The notes: generated by a model from the letters alone, not told the origin. A DNA stretch of 31,746 bases from an uncultured bacterium (GCA_905215385.1 CAJMPY010000027.1:1-31746); one strand, 5' to 3'. Shown: positions 7,662 through 15,297, numbered from the stretch's first letter. Program-made: numbers and translations.

Positions 7662-8612
7662 ATGGTTAACGAGAAGAAGGTCGCTATTGTCGGCTGCGGT
7701 TTCGTCGGTTCGTCTTCGGCGTTCGCACTGATGCAGAGTGGTCTGTTCTCCGAGATGGTCCTCATCGACGTGGACAAGAACCGCGCCGAGGGTGAGGCAC
7801 TGGATATCGCGCACGGCATGACGTTTGCCGAGCCGATGAAGATTTACGCCGGCGATTATTCCGATGTCGCCGATGCTGCCATGATCGTCGTCACCGCTGG
7901 CGCTGCCCAGAAGCCCGGTGAGACTCGCCTGGACCTGGTCAACAAGAACGTCAGCATCTTTAAGTCCATTATTCCCGAGATTAAGAAGTCCGGCTTCGAC
8001 GGCATTCTACTAATCGTCTCCAACCCGGTCGACGTTCTGACCTATGCCGCCATCAAGATGTCCGGTCTGCCCGAGGGCCACGTCATCGGATCCGGCACCG
8101 TGCTCGACACCGGCCGTCTGCAGCAGATGCTCGGCGCTCACGTCGAGGTCGATCCGCGCGACGTTCAGGCCTACGTCATGGGTGAGCACGGCGACTCCGA
8201 GTTTGTCGCTTGGTCCAGCGCTCAGGTTGCCGGCGTTCCGCTGAACACCTTCTGCGAGCTTCACGGCCATCTGGAGCATGAGGCTGCCGAGAAGCGCATC
8301 GCCGAGGACGTCAAGAACTCCGCCTACACCATCATCGAGAAGAAGCACGCCACCTACTACGGCGTCGCCATGGCCGTTAAGCGCATCTGCACTGCCGTCA
8401 TGCGCGATGAACAGACCGTTCTGCCCGTCTCCTCGCTCATGGTGGGCGAGTACGGCCTGTCCGATCTTGCCATCTCCATGCCGACCGTCGTTGGCCGCGA
8501 CGGCGTTGTCTGCCGCGTCCCCGTGCCGCTGAACGATGACGAGCAGCATGAGCTCACCGTCTCCGCCAAGGCCCTCAAGGACATCATCGACAGCGTCGAC
8601 TTCTCCTGCTAA
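7662..8612 (+). CDS. ldh: L-lactate dehydrogenase
   Basis: 316 residues, start at ATG 7662 with GGGAG about 7 nt upstream. Reduces pyruvate to L-lactate with NADH, regenerating NAD+ in fermentation; cytoplasmic tetramer in the family. The Rossmann motif GCGFVGS is at 11-17. The substrate-specificity loop reads AAQKPGETRLDL with Gln at 83, the residue of lactate rather than malate dehydrogenases (which carry Arg), and the loop Arg is at 89. N121 is in SNPVD, R152 in LDTGRL, and the proton-relay His 176 is in GEHGDSE. The gene is monocistronic, with its own terminator at 8645-8678. The 200-nt upstream region has a CATAAT -10-like hexamer at 7567-7572 and a GC hairpin close to the ribosome-binding site. 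I saw no recognisable Rex operator. Confidence 0.93.
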   Translation: MVNEKKVAIVGCGFVGSSSAFALMQSGLFSEMVLIDVDKNRAEGEALDIAHGMTFAEPMKIYAGDYSDVADAAMIVVTAGAAQKPGETRLDLVNKNVSIFKSIIPEIKKSGFDGILLIVSNPVDVLTYAAIKMSGLPEGHVIGSGTVLDTGRLQQMLGAHVEVDPRDVQAYVMGEHGDSEFVAWSSAQVAGVPLNTFCELHGHLEHEAAEKRIAEDVKNSAYTIIEKKHATYYGVAMAVKRICTAVMRDEQTVLPVSSLMVGEYGLSDLAISMPTVVGRDGVVCRVPVPLNDDEQHELTVSAKALKDIIDSVDFSC

Positions 8613-8644
8613 ATTAGGCTCGTTTGCCAGCAAGCTACAATGAA

Positions 8645-8678
8645 GGCGCCTGGGTCCACACGACCCGGGCGCCTTTTT
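8645..8678 (+). terminator. Intrinsic terminator of ldh
   Basis: A 12-bp stem with one G-U pair, GGCGCCTGGGTC (8645-8656) and GACCCGGGCGCC (8662-8673), loop CACAC, then five T (8674-8678). Confidence 0.93.
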
Positions 8679-8720
8679 GGTGAAAAGCAACCTGATCCCA
8701 ACGCACCATCCCAATGCGCC
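8679..8720. repeat. Dispersed intergenic repeat, copy 1
   Basis: The stretch contains GGTGAAAAGCAACCTG and a later GCACCA...ATGCGCC. It matches the segment 9905-9948 on the other side of the DUF2974 gene over most of its length (15 of the first 16 bases). It looks like a degenerate copy of the same palindromic intergenic element. Confidence 0.6.
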
Positions 8721-8738
8721 ATAGTTGATGGGAGAGCC

Positions 8739-9899
8739 ATGTCGGATTCGCCTAATTTTTTGACCTATGCCCAGACGGCGTTTGATCCGTTTGAGGAACG
8801 GCCGTTCTGCGCGGTGGATAGCCTGGTCTTTGCATGGCTGTCATATCTGCGTTTGCCGGGGGATATGCCGGAGCTTACCGGCTGGCAGGGACTGGACGTG
8901 CGTGAGTTGCTGCGCGCCGAGTGCTACCAAGACATGATTGGCGACCTGTGGGATCCGGAGGGGAGCCGTTCCTTGTTGGAGGCTGTGGCAGCAAGCCCTC
9001 GCTACCGTGGCGTTCGTGTTTGCGGCTATCGTACCGTGAATGATGCCGAGACGACGGAGCAGTTTGCGGCTATGACGTTCCGATTTCCGGCGGGGTTTAG
9101 CTATCTTTCCTTCCGGGGGACCGACAGCACGATTGTGGGCTGGAAAGAGGACTTTAACATGGCGTTCCGGTGTCCTGTGCCGGCCCAGGAATCCGCGGCG
9201 CGTTATGTGGACGAGGCAGCGGATACGATTGACGGGCCGCTTTTGTGCGGAGGTCATTCCAAGGGTGGAAACCTTGCGGTGTACGGTGCGGCGATGTGCT
9301 CCGATGTCGCCCGTGAGCGAATCGAACGGGCGTATTCCCATGATGGTCCGGGCTTCGTCGAGGAGTTTCTGAACGGCAACGCCTTCGCTGATCTATCCAG
9401 TCGAATCGACAAGACGCTACCTCGGTCGTCGATTTTTGGCATGATGTTCGAGACACAGGAGGACTATGCCATCGTTGAGAGCACCGAGTTCAGCCTGCTG
9501 CAGCACAATCCCTTTAGCTGGGTGGTTGATGGTCGCGACTTCGTGTACTGTGAGCGTCTGTCCGCCGGCGCGCGCTACGTCGACGGTTCCATTCGCGAGA
9601 TGCTGCTTGCGGTGACACCTAACGAGCGCGAGCGTTTTGTAGATGCATTGTTCTCCGTGTTTGAGGCCACGGGTGCGGTGCGGTTTGCGGATATCGCTGG
9701 GAATCTACGCGAGAACCTGCCTGTGATGCTTCAGGCTGCACAAGGCTTCGACAAGGATACGCGACGCTTTGTCTCGCAGACCATCGTGGCAATCCTTAAA
9801 TGCGCGCTGCTGCCCAAACGGCCCCAGATCGATATGCCTGCCGCCGGTAAGAGCCTGGCAGAACAGCTCGATGCATGGCAGTCCGAGCTCCTGCGCTAG
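8739..9899 (+). CDS. DUF2974 (Mbeg1-like) alpha/beta hydrolase
   Basis: 386 residues, start at ATG 8739 with GGGAGAG 4-5 nt upstream. The nucleophile elbow GGHSKGGN (S174) is preceded by FRGTDSTIVGWKEDFNM, the signature arrangement of the DUF2974/Mbeg1-like family of lipase-class-3-like hydrolases. The N-terminus carries FCAVDSLVFAWLSYL, also typical. There is no signal peptide, so it probably acts inside the cell on an unknown lipid or ester substrate. The C-terminal 100 residues are helical, with a probable His/Asp completion of the triad not pinned down. The gene stands alone between the ldh terminator and the next promoter, and is flanked on both sides by copies of the same intergenic repeat. 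Confidence 0.82.
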   Translation: MSDSPNFLTYAQTAFDPFEERPFCAVDSLVFAWLSYLRLPGDMPELTGWQGLDVRELLRAECYQDMIGDLWDPEGSRSLLEAVAASPRYRGVRVCGYRTVNDAETTEQFAAMTFRFPAGFSYLSFRGTDSTIVGWKEDFNMAFRCPVPAQESAARYVDEAADTIDGPLLCGGHSKGGNLAVYGAAMCSDVARERIERAYSHDGPGFVEEFLNGNAFADLSSRIDKTLPRSSIFGMMFETQEDYAIVESTEFSLLQHNPFSWVVDGRDFVYCERLSAGARYVDGSIREMLLAVTPNERERFVDALFSVFEATGAVRFADIAGNLRENLPVMLQAAQGFDKDTRRFVSQTIVAILKCALLPKRPQIDMPAAGKSLAEQLDAWQSELLR

Positions 9900-9901
9900 C
9901 C

Positions 9902-9948
9902 ATTGGTGCAAAGCAACCTGTCCCCGATGCACCAATCTTCGATGCGCC
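9902..9948. repeat. Dispersed intergenic repeat, copy 2, with 9-bp inverted arms
   Basis: ATTGGTGCA (9902-9910) and TGCACCAAT (9928-9936) form a perfect inverted repeat around AAGCAACCTGTCCCC. The left part matches 8679-8694. The core AACCTGTCCC is echoed by ACCTGTC/GACAGGT at 23875-23895. The form suggests a REP-like mobile palindrome. Confidence 0.65.
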
Positions 9949-9966
9949 TGGGGCGGGCTCGACCGC

Positions 9967-9972
9967 TATACT
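9967..9972 (+). promoter_or_regulatory. Probable -10 element (TATACT) for the nucleoid-associated protein gene
   Basis: TATACT lies 38 nt before the ATG at 10011. No good -35 hexamer is visible at 17 nt, so the assignment rests on the -10 match and position only. Confidence 0.4.
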
Positions 9973-10010
9973 GGTTCGTGCTTAATTCGATCTAGAACGG
10001 AATGCCGTAT

Positions 10011-11015
10011 ATGAAAATCAATCACGCGATTCTGCATATCCTGGACTTTGACTCTGCCGTCAACGTTATGAGCCAGCGAGAGCTCGATATCGAGAGCCGC
10101 ACCGTGCGCAACTTTGTGACCACACATTTGCGCCGTGCCCGTACATCGGCCGATAACAAGCGCGCCACGTTTGCCGAGAACTCCGCATTCGGCGGCGAGC
10201 TCAAGGGCTATTTCTTTGGCGAGCGCGAGTTCGTGGACCTGTCGCAGCAGATTGCGGAGTTTATCTCCTCCGAGCTCACCAAAGCCGAGAAAGCCGAATC
10301 TACCGATGTGCTCGTGGCTGATTTTGACGACGATGAGGATGCCCGCTGGTTTGCCGTGATGCTGCTGGGCTCCAAGCAGGCTTTTATGCACGAGGTGGGC
10401 CGCGAGGAGGGGGAGGTGCGCAACGACATCGCGCGCCACTACGCTATTCTGCCAAACCCCTCGCAAAAGGTGCCGAGCTATGCCATCGTGCGCGCGAGCA
10501 CCATGGAGATCGGCTATGTGGACAAGAAGCGCAAGATTGCCGGCGAGGACCGTATGCTTATCCCAGATGGCTTGCTTCAGTGCGACACGGGCGTATCGGG
10601 CAAGGAGGTCATCGACACCGTGACGCGTGTGGTCGAGGAAGTCGCCGAGGAGCACGGTGCCAATACGGCCGTAGCGCTCGCTAAGGTTAAGGCTGCCGTT
10701 GCCGAGAAGGTTGAGGATGACGAAGAGCTGCCGCCTTGGGATATCGTCGATGAGGTCTTTGAGGACGAGCCGGTCATCAAGGAAAGCGTGCGCGCGGCAC
10801 TGACCGAGGAGAAGGTGCCCGAGCGTGTGCCCGTGGAACGCAAGCAAGTCGAGCGCGCGGCGGTGCGCAATCACAAGATTCGTACCGACACGGGAATCGA
10901 GATCAGCTTCCCGGCCGAGATGGGTTCGAACTCCGAGTACATCGAGTTCGTCAACGAACCCAACGGCCTCATCTCCATCGAGCTCAAGAATATCGGCAGC
11001 ATCGAGAATCGATAA
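10011..11015 (+). CDS. Nucleoid-associated protein (NdpA/YejK family)
   Basis: 334 residues from ATG 10011; an in-frame ATG at 10002 would add three residues, but its ACGGA site would then touch the start codon. The N-terminal INHAILHILDFDS, followed by the charged segments LDIESRTVRNFVTTHLRRAR and FAVMLLGSKQAFMHEV, matches the 37-kDa nucleoid-associated protein family (PF04245). Its members bind DNA and are found with the nucleoid; their exact role is poorly known. The second half is rich in Glu/Lys/Val (about 210-290) and ends with an ISFPAEMGSNSEYIEFVNEPNG domain. The gene is single, followed by a strong terminator. There is no signal peptide. Confidence 0.85.
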   Translation: MKINHAILHILDFDSAVNVMSQRELDIESRTVRNFVTTHLRRARTSADNKRATFAENSAFGGELKGYFFGEREFVDLSQQIAEFISSELTKAEKAESTDVLVADFDDDEDARWFAVMLLGSKQAFMHEVGREEGEVRNDIARHYAILPNPSQKVPSYAIVRASTMEIGYVDKKRKIAGEDRMLIPDGLLQCDTGVSGKEVIDTVTRVVEEVAEEHGANTAVALAKVKAAVAEKVEDDEELPPWDIVDEVFEDEPVIKESVRAALTEEKVPERVPVERKQVERAAVRNHKIRTDTGIEISFPAEMGSNSEYIEFVNEPNGLISIELKNIGSIENR

Positions 11016-11041
11016 ACTGCGCTTGGACGTTGCAAAAAACA

Positions 11042-11077
11042 AAGGCCGAAGCCTCGGATGAGGGCTTCGGCCTTTTT
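11042..11077 (+). terminator. Intrinsic terminator, possibly bidirectional
   Basis: GGCCGAAGCC (11044-11053) pairs perfectly with GGCTTCGGCC (11063-11072), followed by TTTTT (11073-11077). An A-rich left flank gives a U-rich tail on the minus strand too, so it could also stop transcripts from the dap operon. Confidence 0.92.
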
Positions 11078-11120
11078 ACTTGGGGCTTAATTACGCTACT
11101 GGTTGAGCATAAGTCAGCGA

Positions 11121-11218
11121 AAACGCCCCAGAGCGAGCAAGGTGACGTGAAAGAGGAGAGCATTGACCTTTTGGTCATGCCCGACGATTGAACGTCAGAT
11201 TGCCGCTTAGGGGCGTTT
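11121..11218 (+). ncRNA. Putative structured RNA element, copy A
   Basis: A stacked stem can be drawn: AAACGCCCC (11121-11129) with GGGGCGTTT (11210-11218), AGCG with CGCT, GCAA with TTGC, a GG/GA internal loop, then TGACGT (11143-11148) with ACGTCA (11192-11197). The apical part carries GAAAGAGGAG, a hairpin TGACC-TTTT-GGTCA and CGACGATTGA. A second copy at 26590-26690 keeps the GG/GA loop and both apical sequences but has different, still paired, stems. The plus strand is favoured because the unpaired segments are purine-rich there. No promoter is visible. Family unknown to me. Confidence 0.6.
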
Positions 11219-11230
11219 GCAGCGTCGAGT

Positions 11231-11260
11231 GCTTACGGCGTTTGGTAAAACGCAGTAAGC
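11231..11260 (-). terminator. Hairpin at the 3' end of the lysine operon
   Basis: GCTTACGGCGTT (11231-11242) pairs with AACGCAGTAAGC (11249-11260), one mismatch, starting 1 nt beyond the dapH stop codon on the minus strand. No U-tract follows, so it may be a tail-less terminator or a 3'-end stabilising hairpin. Confidence 0.5.
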
Positions 11261-11261
11261 A

Positions 11262-11981
11262 TTAAAGCTGGCGCAGACCTTCCTCGAGGCCGGTCTTGCT
11301 GTCGGTCTTCTCGTCGCGCATCTTGATGACGCGGGCGGGGACACCGGCCACGACGGCACCGGCGGGGACGTCCTCGACGCACACGGCGCCGGCGGCAACG
11401 ACAGCGCCCTTGCCTACGTGCACGCCCTCCAGGACCACGGCGTTGGCGCCGATCATAACGTCGTCCTCGATGATGACGGGCGTGGCACTGGCGGGCTCCA
11501 CAACGCCTGCCAGTACGGTGCCGGCGCCGATGTGGCAGTTCTTGCCCACGGTTGCGCGGCCGCCCAGCACGGCGCCCATATCAATCATGGAACCCTCACC
11601 AATGACGGAGCCGATGTTGATGATGGCGCCCATCATGATGACGGCGCGGTCGCCAATCTCGACGCGGTCACGAATGATCGCGCCCGGCTCGATGCGGGCG
11701 TTGATGCCCTTAAGGTCGAGCATGGGCACGGCGGAGTTGCGGCAATCGTTCTCCACATCGTAGTAATCGATGGAATCGGCGTTGGCGTCCAGGATGGCCT
11801 TAAGCTCATCCCAGTCGCCAAAGACGGTCTTGCCGCGACGACCGCCGTAGACATGTGCGTCGCCCCAGGCAACCTTCATGCCGGGCTTCTCGCGCACGTA
11901 CAGCTTGACAGGCGTCTTTTTGGGCGCGGTGGCGATGTAGTTGATAATCTCTTGTGCATCCATCTCGGCTGCGTTACTCAT
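11262..11981 (-). CDS. dapH: Tetrahydrodipicolinate N-acetyltransferase
   Basis: 239 residues, start ATG 11981 with AAAGGAGA about 8 nt upstream. Transfers acetyl from acetyl-CoA to 2,3,4,5-tetrahydrodipicolinate, the committing step of the acetyl branch of diaminopimelate/lysine synthesis. The N-terminal helical domain (MDAQEIINYIATAPKKTPVKLYV) and the long left-handed beta-helix with hexapeptide repeats (INARIEPGAIIRDRV, IGDRAVIMMGAIINIGSVIG, VGKNCHIGAGTVLAG) match the B. subtilis-type DapH in order and length. It is the last gene of the lysine operon, 39 nt after dapB. Its presence, instead of DapD with succinyl-CoA, implies that the aminotransferase and deacetylase partners use N-acetyl intermediates. 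Confidence 0.93.
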   Translation of the reverse strand: MSNAAEMDAQEIINYIATAPKKTPVKLYVREKPGMKVAWGDAHVYGGRRGKTVFGDWDELKAILDANADSIDYYDVENDCRNSAVPMLDLKGINARIEPGAIIRDRVEIGDRAVIMMGAIINIGSVIGEGSMIDMGAVLGGRATVGKNCHIGAGTVLAGVVEPASATPVIIEDDVMIGANAVVLEGVHVGKGAVVAAGAVCVEDVPAGAVVAGVPARVIKMRDEKTDSKTGLEEGLRQL

Positions 11982-12020
11982 ATGCTGTTTCTCCTTTGCG
12001 TGGATTCGGTTGATACCTGG

Positions 12021-12761
12021 TTAGGCGAACATGACCTGGTCGAAGGTATAGAAGCCGGGTTCGCGGGTGATGAGCTTCTGCGCGGCTGCTAAGGCACCGT
12101 TGACGAAGATCTGACGGCTCGTGGCGCGGTGAGCGAGCGTGACCTCCTCGTCCTGGCCAAAGAAACTCACCTCGTGCACGCCGGCGACGGTGCCGCCGCG
12201 CAGCGAGTGCATGCCGATCTCCTTGGGGTCACGCGCGCCGCACATGCCCTCGCGGCCATAGACGGGGTGGTAGCCTGCCTCGGGCTCGGCCTCGACTACG
12301 GCGTCGAGCAGCAGCTTTGCGGTGCCGCTGGGGGCGTCGACCTTTTGGTTGTGGTGAGTCTCGACAATCTCGCAGTCAAAGCCGGGCAGCTCACGCGTGG
12401 CCTGGGCCACTAGATGACGCAGGGCTGCGATGCCGATGGAGTAATTGCCCGAGTGCATAACGCGGGTGTTCTGGCCCAGCTCACGCAGACGGTCCATCTG
12501 CTCGGGGGTGTAGCCTGTGGTGCCCGAGACCAACGCCGCGCCCGTGCGCTCGACATAGGCGACGACGGCATCGAAGGTCACGACGTTCGAGAAGTCGATA
12601 ATCACATCGGCGGCCGGTGCGTTCTCGAGCTCGCTCAAATCGAAGCCAATCTGGGCGACGATGTCGAAAACGGGTTGACCGGCGGCGTCGACAACGCCCT
12701 CGGCGGTGGTGCGGATGAGCGAGCCCATGCGGCCCGTTCCCATAATGACGGTCTTAATCAA
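12021..12761 (-). CDS. dapB: 4-hydroxy-tetrahydrodipicolinate reductase
   Basis: 246 residues. Reduces the DapA product with NAD(P)H to tetrahydrodipicolinate. The nucleotide-binding motif GTGRMG is at 8-13 (short first strand, as in the family). IDFSN at 55-59 and SGTTGYT at 79-85 are typical, and the catalytic segment is ETHHNQKVDAPSGTA (H136/H137 and K140). The start is a TTG at 12761, with GGGAG 9 nt upstream; no ATG lies before the Rossmann strand. It overlaps the stop codon of the upstream LysA-DapA gene by 8 nt, so translation is probably coupled. Third enzyme activity of the riboswitch-controlled lysine operon. Confidence 0.93.
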   Translation of the reverse strand: MIKTVIMGTGRMGSLIRTTAEGVVDAAGQPVFDIVAQIGFDLSELENAPAADVIIDFSNVVTFDAVVAYVERTGAALVSGTTGYTPEQMDRLRELGQNTRVMHSGNYSIGIAALRHLVAQATRELPGFDCEIVETHHNQKVDAPSGTAKLLLDAVVEAEPEAGYHPVYGREGMCGARDPKEIGMHSLRGGTVAGVHEVSFFGQDEEVTLAHRATSRQIFVNGALAAAQKLITREPGFYTFDQVMFA

Positions 12762-13644
12762 GCAGACCAGCTCCCTTCAGGGCATCGGTAAGTGCAGAGC
12801 GCGTGTCGTTGGCCATGGGGCACAGCGGCATGCGGTAGTTTGCCTCGATCATACCCATCTGAACGAGCGCCTCTTTGACGGGGATGGGGTTGACCTCACT
12901 AAAGAGGGCATTGATGAGCGGCTGGCCGGCAATTTGGATATCGCGGGCACGCGCCACGTCACCGTCCAAATAGGCGCGGCACATGTCATGCACGAGCTGC
13001 GGCTGAACATCGGCCCACACGCTGATGGTGCCCGAGGCGCCCAGGCTCATGAGCGGCACGGTGAGTGCATCCTCGCCCGAGTACATGCGGAAGTCATCGG
13101 ACAGCAGGTGGGCGATCTTGGCCGCGTAGGCGACGTTGCCCGATGCCTCCTTGATGCCCATGATGTTGGGGTGCGCGGCCAAGCGCTCTACGTTGCGCTC
13201 GCTGATGCCGCAGCCACAGCGGCCGGGGATGTTGTACAGGATGCAGGGGATGTCCACGGCATCGGCGACGGTCTTAAAGTGCTGATAGATACCCTCTTCG
13301 TTGGACTTGTTGTAGTAGGGGGTGATGAGCAGCAGGCCGTCGGCGCCCAGGCCCTGATAGGTGAGCGACTTGGTGAGCATGGTCTGCGTGGAGTTGGAGC
13401 CCGAGCCGGCGATGACGGGGACGCGTCCTGCAACATGCTTGACCACGGCGGCGACGACGGAGTTGTCCTCGTCATCGGTCATCGTGGCACTCTCACCGGT
13501 GGTGCCCAGGGTGAGGATGGCATCGGTGCCATTTTGCAAGTGGAAATCGATAAGGCGCTCGAGCGCGTCAAAGTCGACGCTGCCGTCCTTTTTAAACGGC
13601 GTGACGAGGGCGACGATCGAGCCCTCGAGGTTGCGGATATCCAT
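12754..13644 (-). CDS. dapA: Possible internally initiated DapA
   Basis: The ATG at 13644 inside the fusion frame has a strong internal Shine-Dalgarno (AAGGAG, then AAGAAC) and starts the protein MDIRNLEGSIVALVTPF, which is where free-standing DapA proteins normally start. The 296-residue product has the normal DapA length. This entry is an alternative product of the same frame, not an additional gene. Whether the cell makes the fusion, free DapA, or both cannot be told from sequence. Confidence 0.55.
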   Translation of the reverse strand: MDIRNLEGSIVALVTPFKKDGSVDFDALERLIDFHLQNGTDAILTLGTTGESATMTDDEDNSVVAAVVKHVAGRVPVIAGSGSNSTQTMLTKSLTYQGLGADGLLLITPYYNKSNEEGIYQHFKTVADAVDIPCILYNIPGRCGCGISERNVERLAAHPNIMGIKEASGNVAYAAKIAHLLSDDFRMYSGEDALTVPLMSLGASGTISVWADVQPQLVHDMCRAYLDGDVARARDIQIAGQPLINALFSEVNPIPVKEALVQMGMIEANYRMPLCPMANDTRSALTDALKGAGLLD

Positions 13645-15063
13645 GTTCTTCTCCTTCGCCTCCGCGATCTGGATGCGTTTGTTCCATTGAGCTGCGACTG
13701 CCAGGCGCTCGTCTTGGGCGCGATGGCGGGCACTTTCGGCGCGCGACTTGGCCAGCAGCTCGCGGCCGCACGGCAGCACGTCGAGCGTGGCAAAGTAATC
13801 GCCCGGGCGCTCGGCGCGGCGGATGAGGTCTGCCGAGCCATCGGGGCGCAGCAGGACCTCGGCGGAGCGCAGACGGCCGTTGTAGTTGTAGCCCATGGAG
13901 TAGCCATGCGCGCCGGTGTCGTGAATCACGAGCAGGTCGCCCATGTCGATATGCGGCAGCTCGCGGTCGATGGCGAACTTGTCATTGTTCTCGCACAGAT
14001 TGCCCGTGATGTCGTAGGTGTCCGTAACGGGCGTTATGGTCTTGTCGTCGCCACCCGGCTGGCCCATCACCGTGATGTGGTGGTAAGCGCCATACATGGC
14101 GGGACGAATGAGGTCGACGGCACTGGCGTCCACGCCGATATAGTCCTTGTAGATTTGCTTCTCGTGGATGGCCTTGGTGACCAGGCACCCATAGGGGCCC
14201 ATCATAAAGCGGCCCATCTCGGTACAGATCGCCACATCGCCCATGCCGGCGGGAACCAGAATCTCGTCGTAGGCCGTGTGCACCCCTTCACCGATGGCGT
14301 GGATGTCGTTGGCCTGCTGCTCGGGCAGATAGGGGATACCGACGCCGCCGGACAGATTGATGAAGGCGACGTGTGCGCCGGTCTCGCGCTCCAGGCGCAC
14401 GGCAAGCTCAAAGAGGATGCGCGCGAGCTTGGGGTAGTAGTCGTTGGTGACGGTGTTGCTGGCAAGGAATGCGTGGATGCCAAAGCGCTCGGCGCCCTTG
14501 GCCTTGAGCGTGCGGAAGGCTTCGAAGAGCTGCTCGGTGGTCATGCCATATTTGGAGTCGCCCGGGTTGTCCATGATGCCGTTGGAGAGCTGAAACAGGC
14601 CGCCTGGATTAAAGCGGCAGCTGACCGTCTTGGGGATGGGCCCCGCAACACGCTCAAAGAACTCAATGTGGCTGATGTCGTCAAAGTTGACGATGGCACC
14701 CAGCTTGTCGGCGAGCTCAAAGTCGGCAGCCGGCGTGTCGTTGGACGAGAACATGATGTCGTGTCCCGTGATACCCAGCGATCGGGCGATCATGAGCTCG
14801 GTATAGCTCGAGCAATCGCAGCCGCAGCCGTATTCGTTGAGAATGGAGATGAGCGCCGGGTTGGGGTTGGCCTTGACGGCAAAGTATTCCTTAAAGCCCG
14901 GGTTCCATGCAAAGGCGTCGCGCACTTCTTGCATGTTGCGGCGGATGCCCGCCTCGTCGTATAGATGAAACGGCGTGGGGAACTGCTCGACGATATGCTC
15001 GAGCGTCTCCTTGTCCACAAACGGCTGCTTGGCCGCATATGCCTCGTTGGGGGTCAATGCCAT
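12754..15063 (-). CDS. lysA-dapA: Bifunctional LysA-DapA fusion (diaminopimelate decarboxylase / dihydrodipicolinate synthase)
   Basis: One uninterrupted 769-residue frame. Residues 1-about 430 are a PLP-dependent diaminopimelate decarboxylase (final lysine step): PLP lysine K64 in YFAVKANPNP, LSGGVGIPYL, and the catalytic Cys region NLCENNDKFA. Residues 474-769 are a complete 4-hydroxy-tetrahydrodipicolinate synthase (first step of the branch): GTTGESATM, Y610 in YNIPG and the Schiff-base lysine K638 in MGIKEASGN. The 40-residue linker is charged and Ala-rich. The DapA part begins with an internal ATG at 13644 that has AAGGAG 6 nt upstream, so DapA may also be made separately (296 residues). 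The first start is ATG 15063, with GAGG 10 nt upstream. It is the first gene after a lysine riboswitch. A fusion of the first and last branch enzymes is unusual. Confidence 0.9.
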   Translation of the reverse strand: MALTPNEAYAAKQPFVDKETLEHIVEQFPTPFHLYDEAGIRRNMQEVRDAFAWNPGFKEYFAVKANPNPALISILNEYGCGCDCSSYTELMIARSLGITGHDIMFSSNDTPAADFELADKLGAIVNFDDISHIEFFERVAGPIPKTVSCRFNPGGLFQLSNGIMDNPGDSKYGMTTEQLFEAFRTLKAKGAERFGIHAFLASNTVTNDYYPKLARILFELAVRLERETGAHVAFINLSGGVGIPYLPEQQANDIHAIGEGVHTAYDEILVPAGMGDVAICTEMGRFMMGPYGCLVTKAIHEKQIYKDYIGVDASAVDLIRPAMYGAYHHITVMGQPGGDDKTITPVTDTYDITGNLCENNDKFAIDRELPHIDMGDLLVIHDTGAHGYSMGYNYNGRLRSAEVLLRPDGSADLIRRAERPGDYFATLDVLPCGRELLAKSRAESARHRAQDERLAVAAQWNKRIQIAEAKEKNMDIRNLEGSIVALVTPFKKDGSVDFDALERLIDFHLQNGTDAILTLGTTGESATMTDDEDNSVVAAVVKHVAGRVPVIAGSGSNSTQTMLTKSLTYQGLGADGLLLITPYYNKSNEEGIYQHFKTVADAVDIPCILYNIPGRCGCGISERNVERLAAHPNIMGIKEASGNVAYAAKIAHLLSDDFRMYSGEDALTVPLMSLGASGTISVWADVQPQLVHDMCRAYLDGDVARARDIQIAGQPLINALFSEVNPIPVKEALVQMGMIEANYRMPLCPMANDTRSALTDALKGAGLLD

Positions 15064-15133
15064 GTCCCGTAAACCTCGCTATCCAGACGGCGCCATCTGC
15101 GCATCGAATCCGCATAGCGTGGACCCCATGTCC

Positions 15134-15141
15134 GGATAGCG
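15134..15141 (-). promoter_or_regulatory. Expression-platform pairing partner of the lysA start region
   Basis: On the minus strand CGCTATCC (15141-15134) can pair perfectly with GGATAGCG (15084-15077), whose last base is the first G of the lysA GAGG site. A competing pair, CCCGCA in the aptamer's last helix (15171-15166) with TGCGGG (15149-15144), links this platform to ligand binding. No U-tract terminator is present, so control of translation initiation is the more likely mode. Confidence 0.45.
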
Positions 15142-15154
15142 CTCCCGCATTGCT

Positions 15155-15297
15155 GCAGACAGTCCTGCGGGTGTTTCCCACAGGCCCACCAGGCTTTTCG
15201 TGCCTGAAAAACCCAGTTCGGCGGGTTTCGCCTCCCCACGGGGTCAAAGCCTGCCGGCTCGCCCGCGGCTCTTCGTGCCCGCGCCTCTATCAAGTGG
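15155..15297 (-). promoter_or_regulatory. Lysine riboswitch (L box)
   Basis: Read on the minus strand, the leader shows the lysine aptamer landmarks in order: GATAGAGGCGCGG, then AAGAGCCGCGGGC, GGCGAAACCCGCCGAACTGG, the CAGGC...GCCTGGTGGGCC arm, and the closing GGACTGTC that pairs with GATAG. The element lies between the divergent M20 deacetylase gene and lysA-dapA, about 90 nt before the lysA start, the expected place for lysine feedback control of the operon. No protein-coding explanation is needed for the open frames crossing it. Confidence 0.9.

Noticed and set aside
7662..8612. Malate dehydrogenase as an alternative for the Rossmann enzyme
   Set aside because: The specificity loop has Gln (AAQKPGETR), characteristic of lactate dehydrogenase.
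12706..14964. 752-residue plus-strand open frame opposite lysA-dapA
   Set aside because: The translated product is Gly/Val/His/Asp-rich with no family resemblance; the minus strand carries complete enzymes. It reflects third-position GC bias.
14891..15247. 118- and 79-residue minus-strand frames across the lysA leader
   Set aside because: They lie in the lysine aptamer and the lysA 5' end, in other frames and without SD sites.
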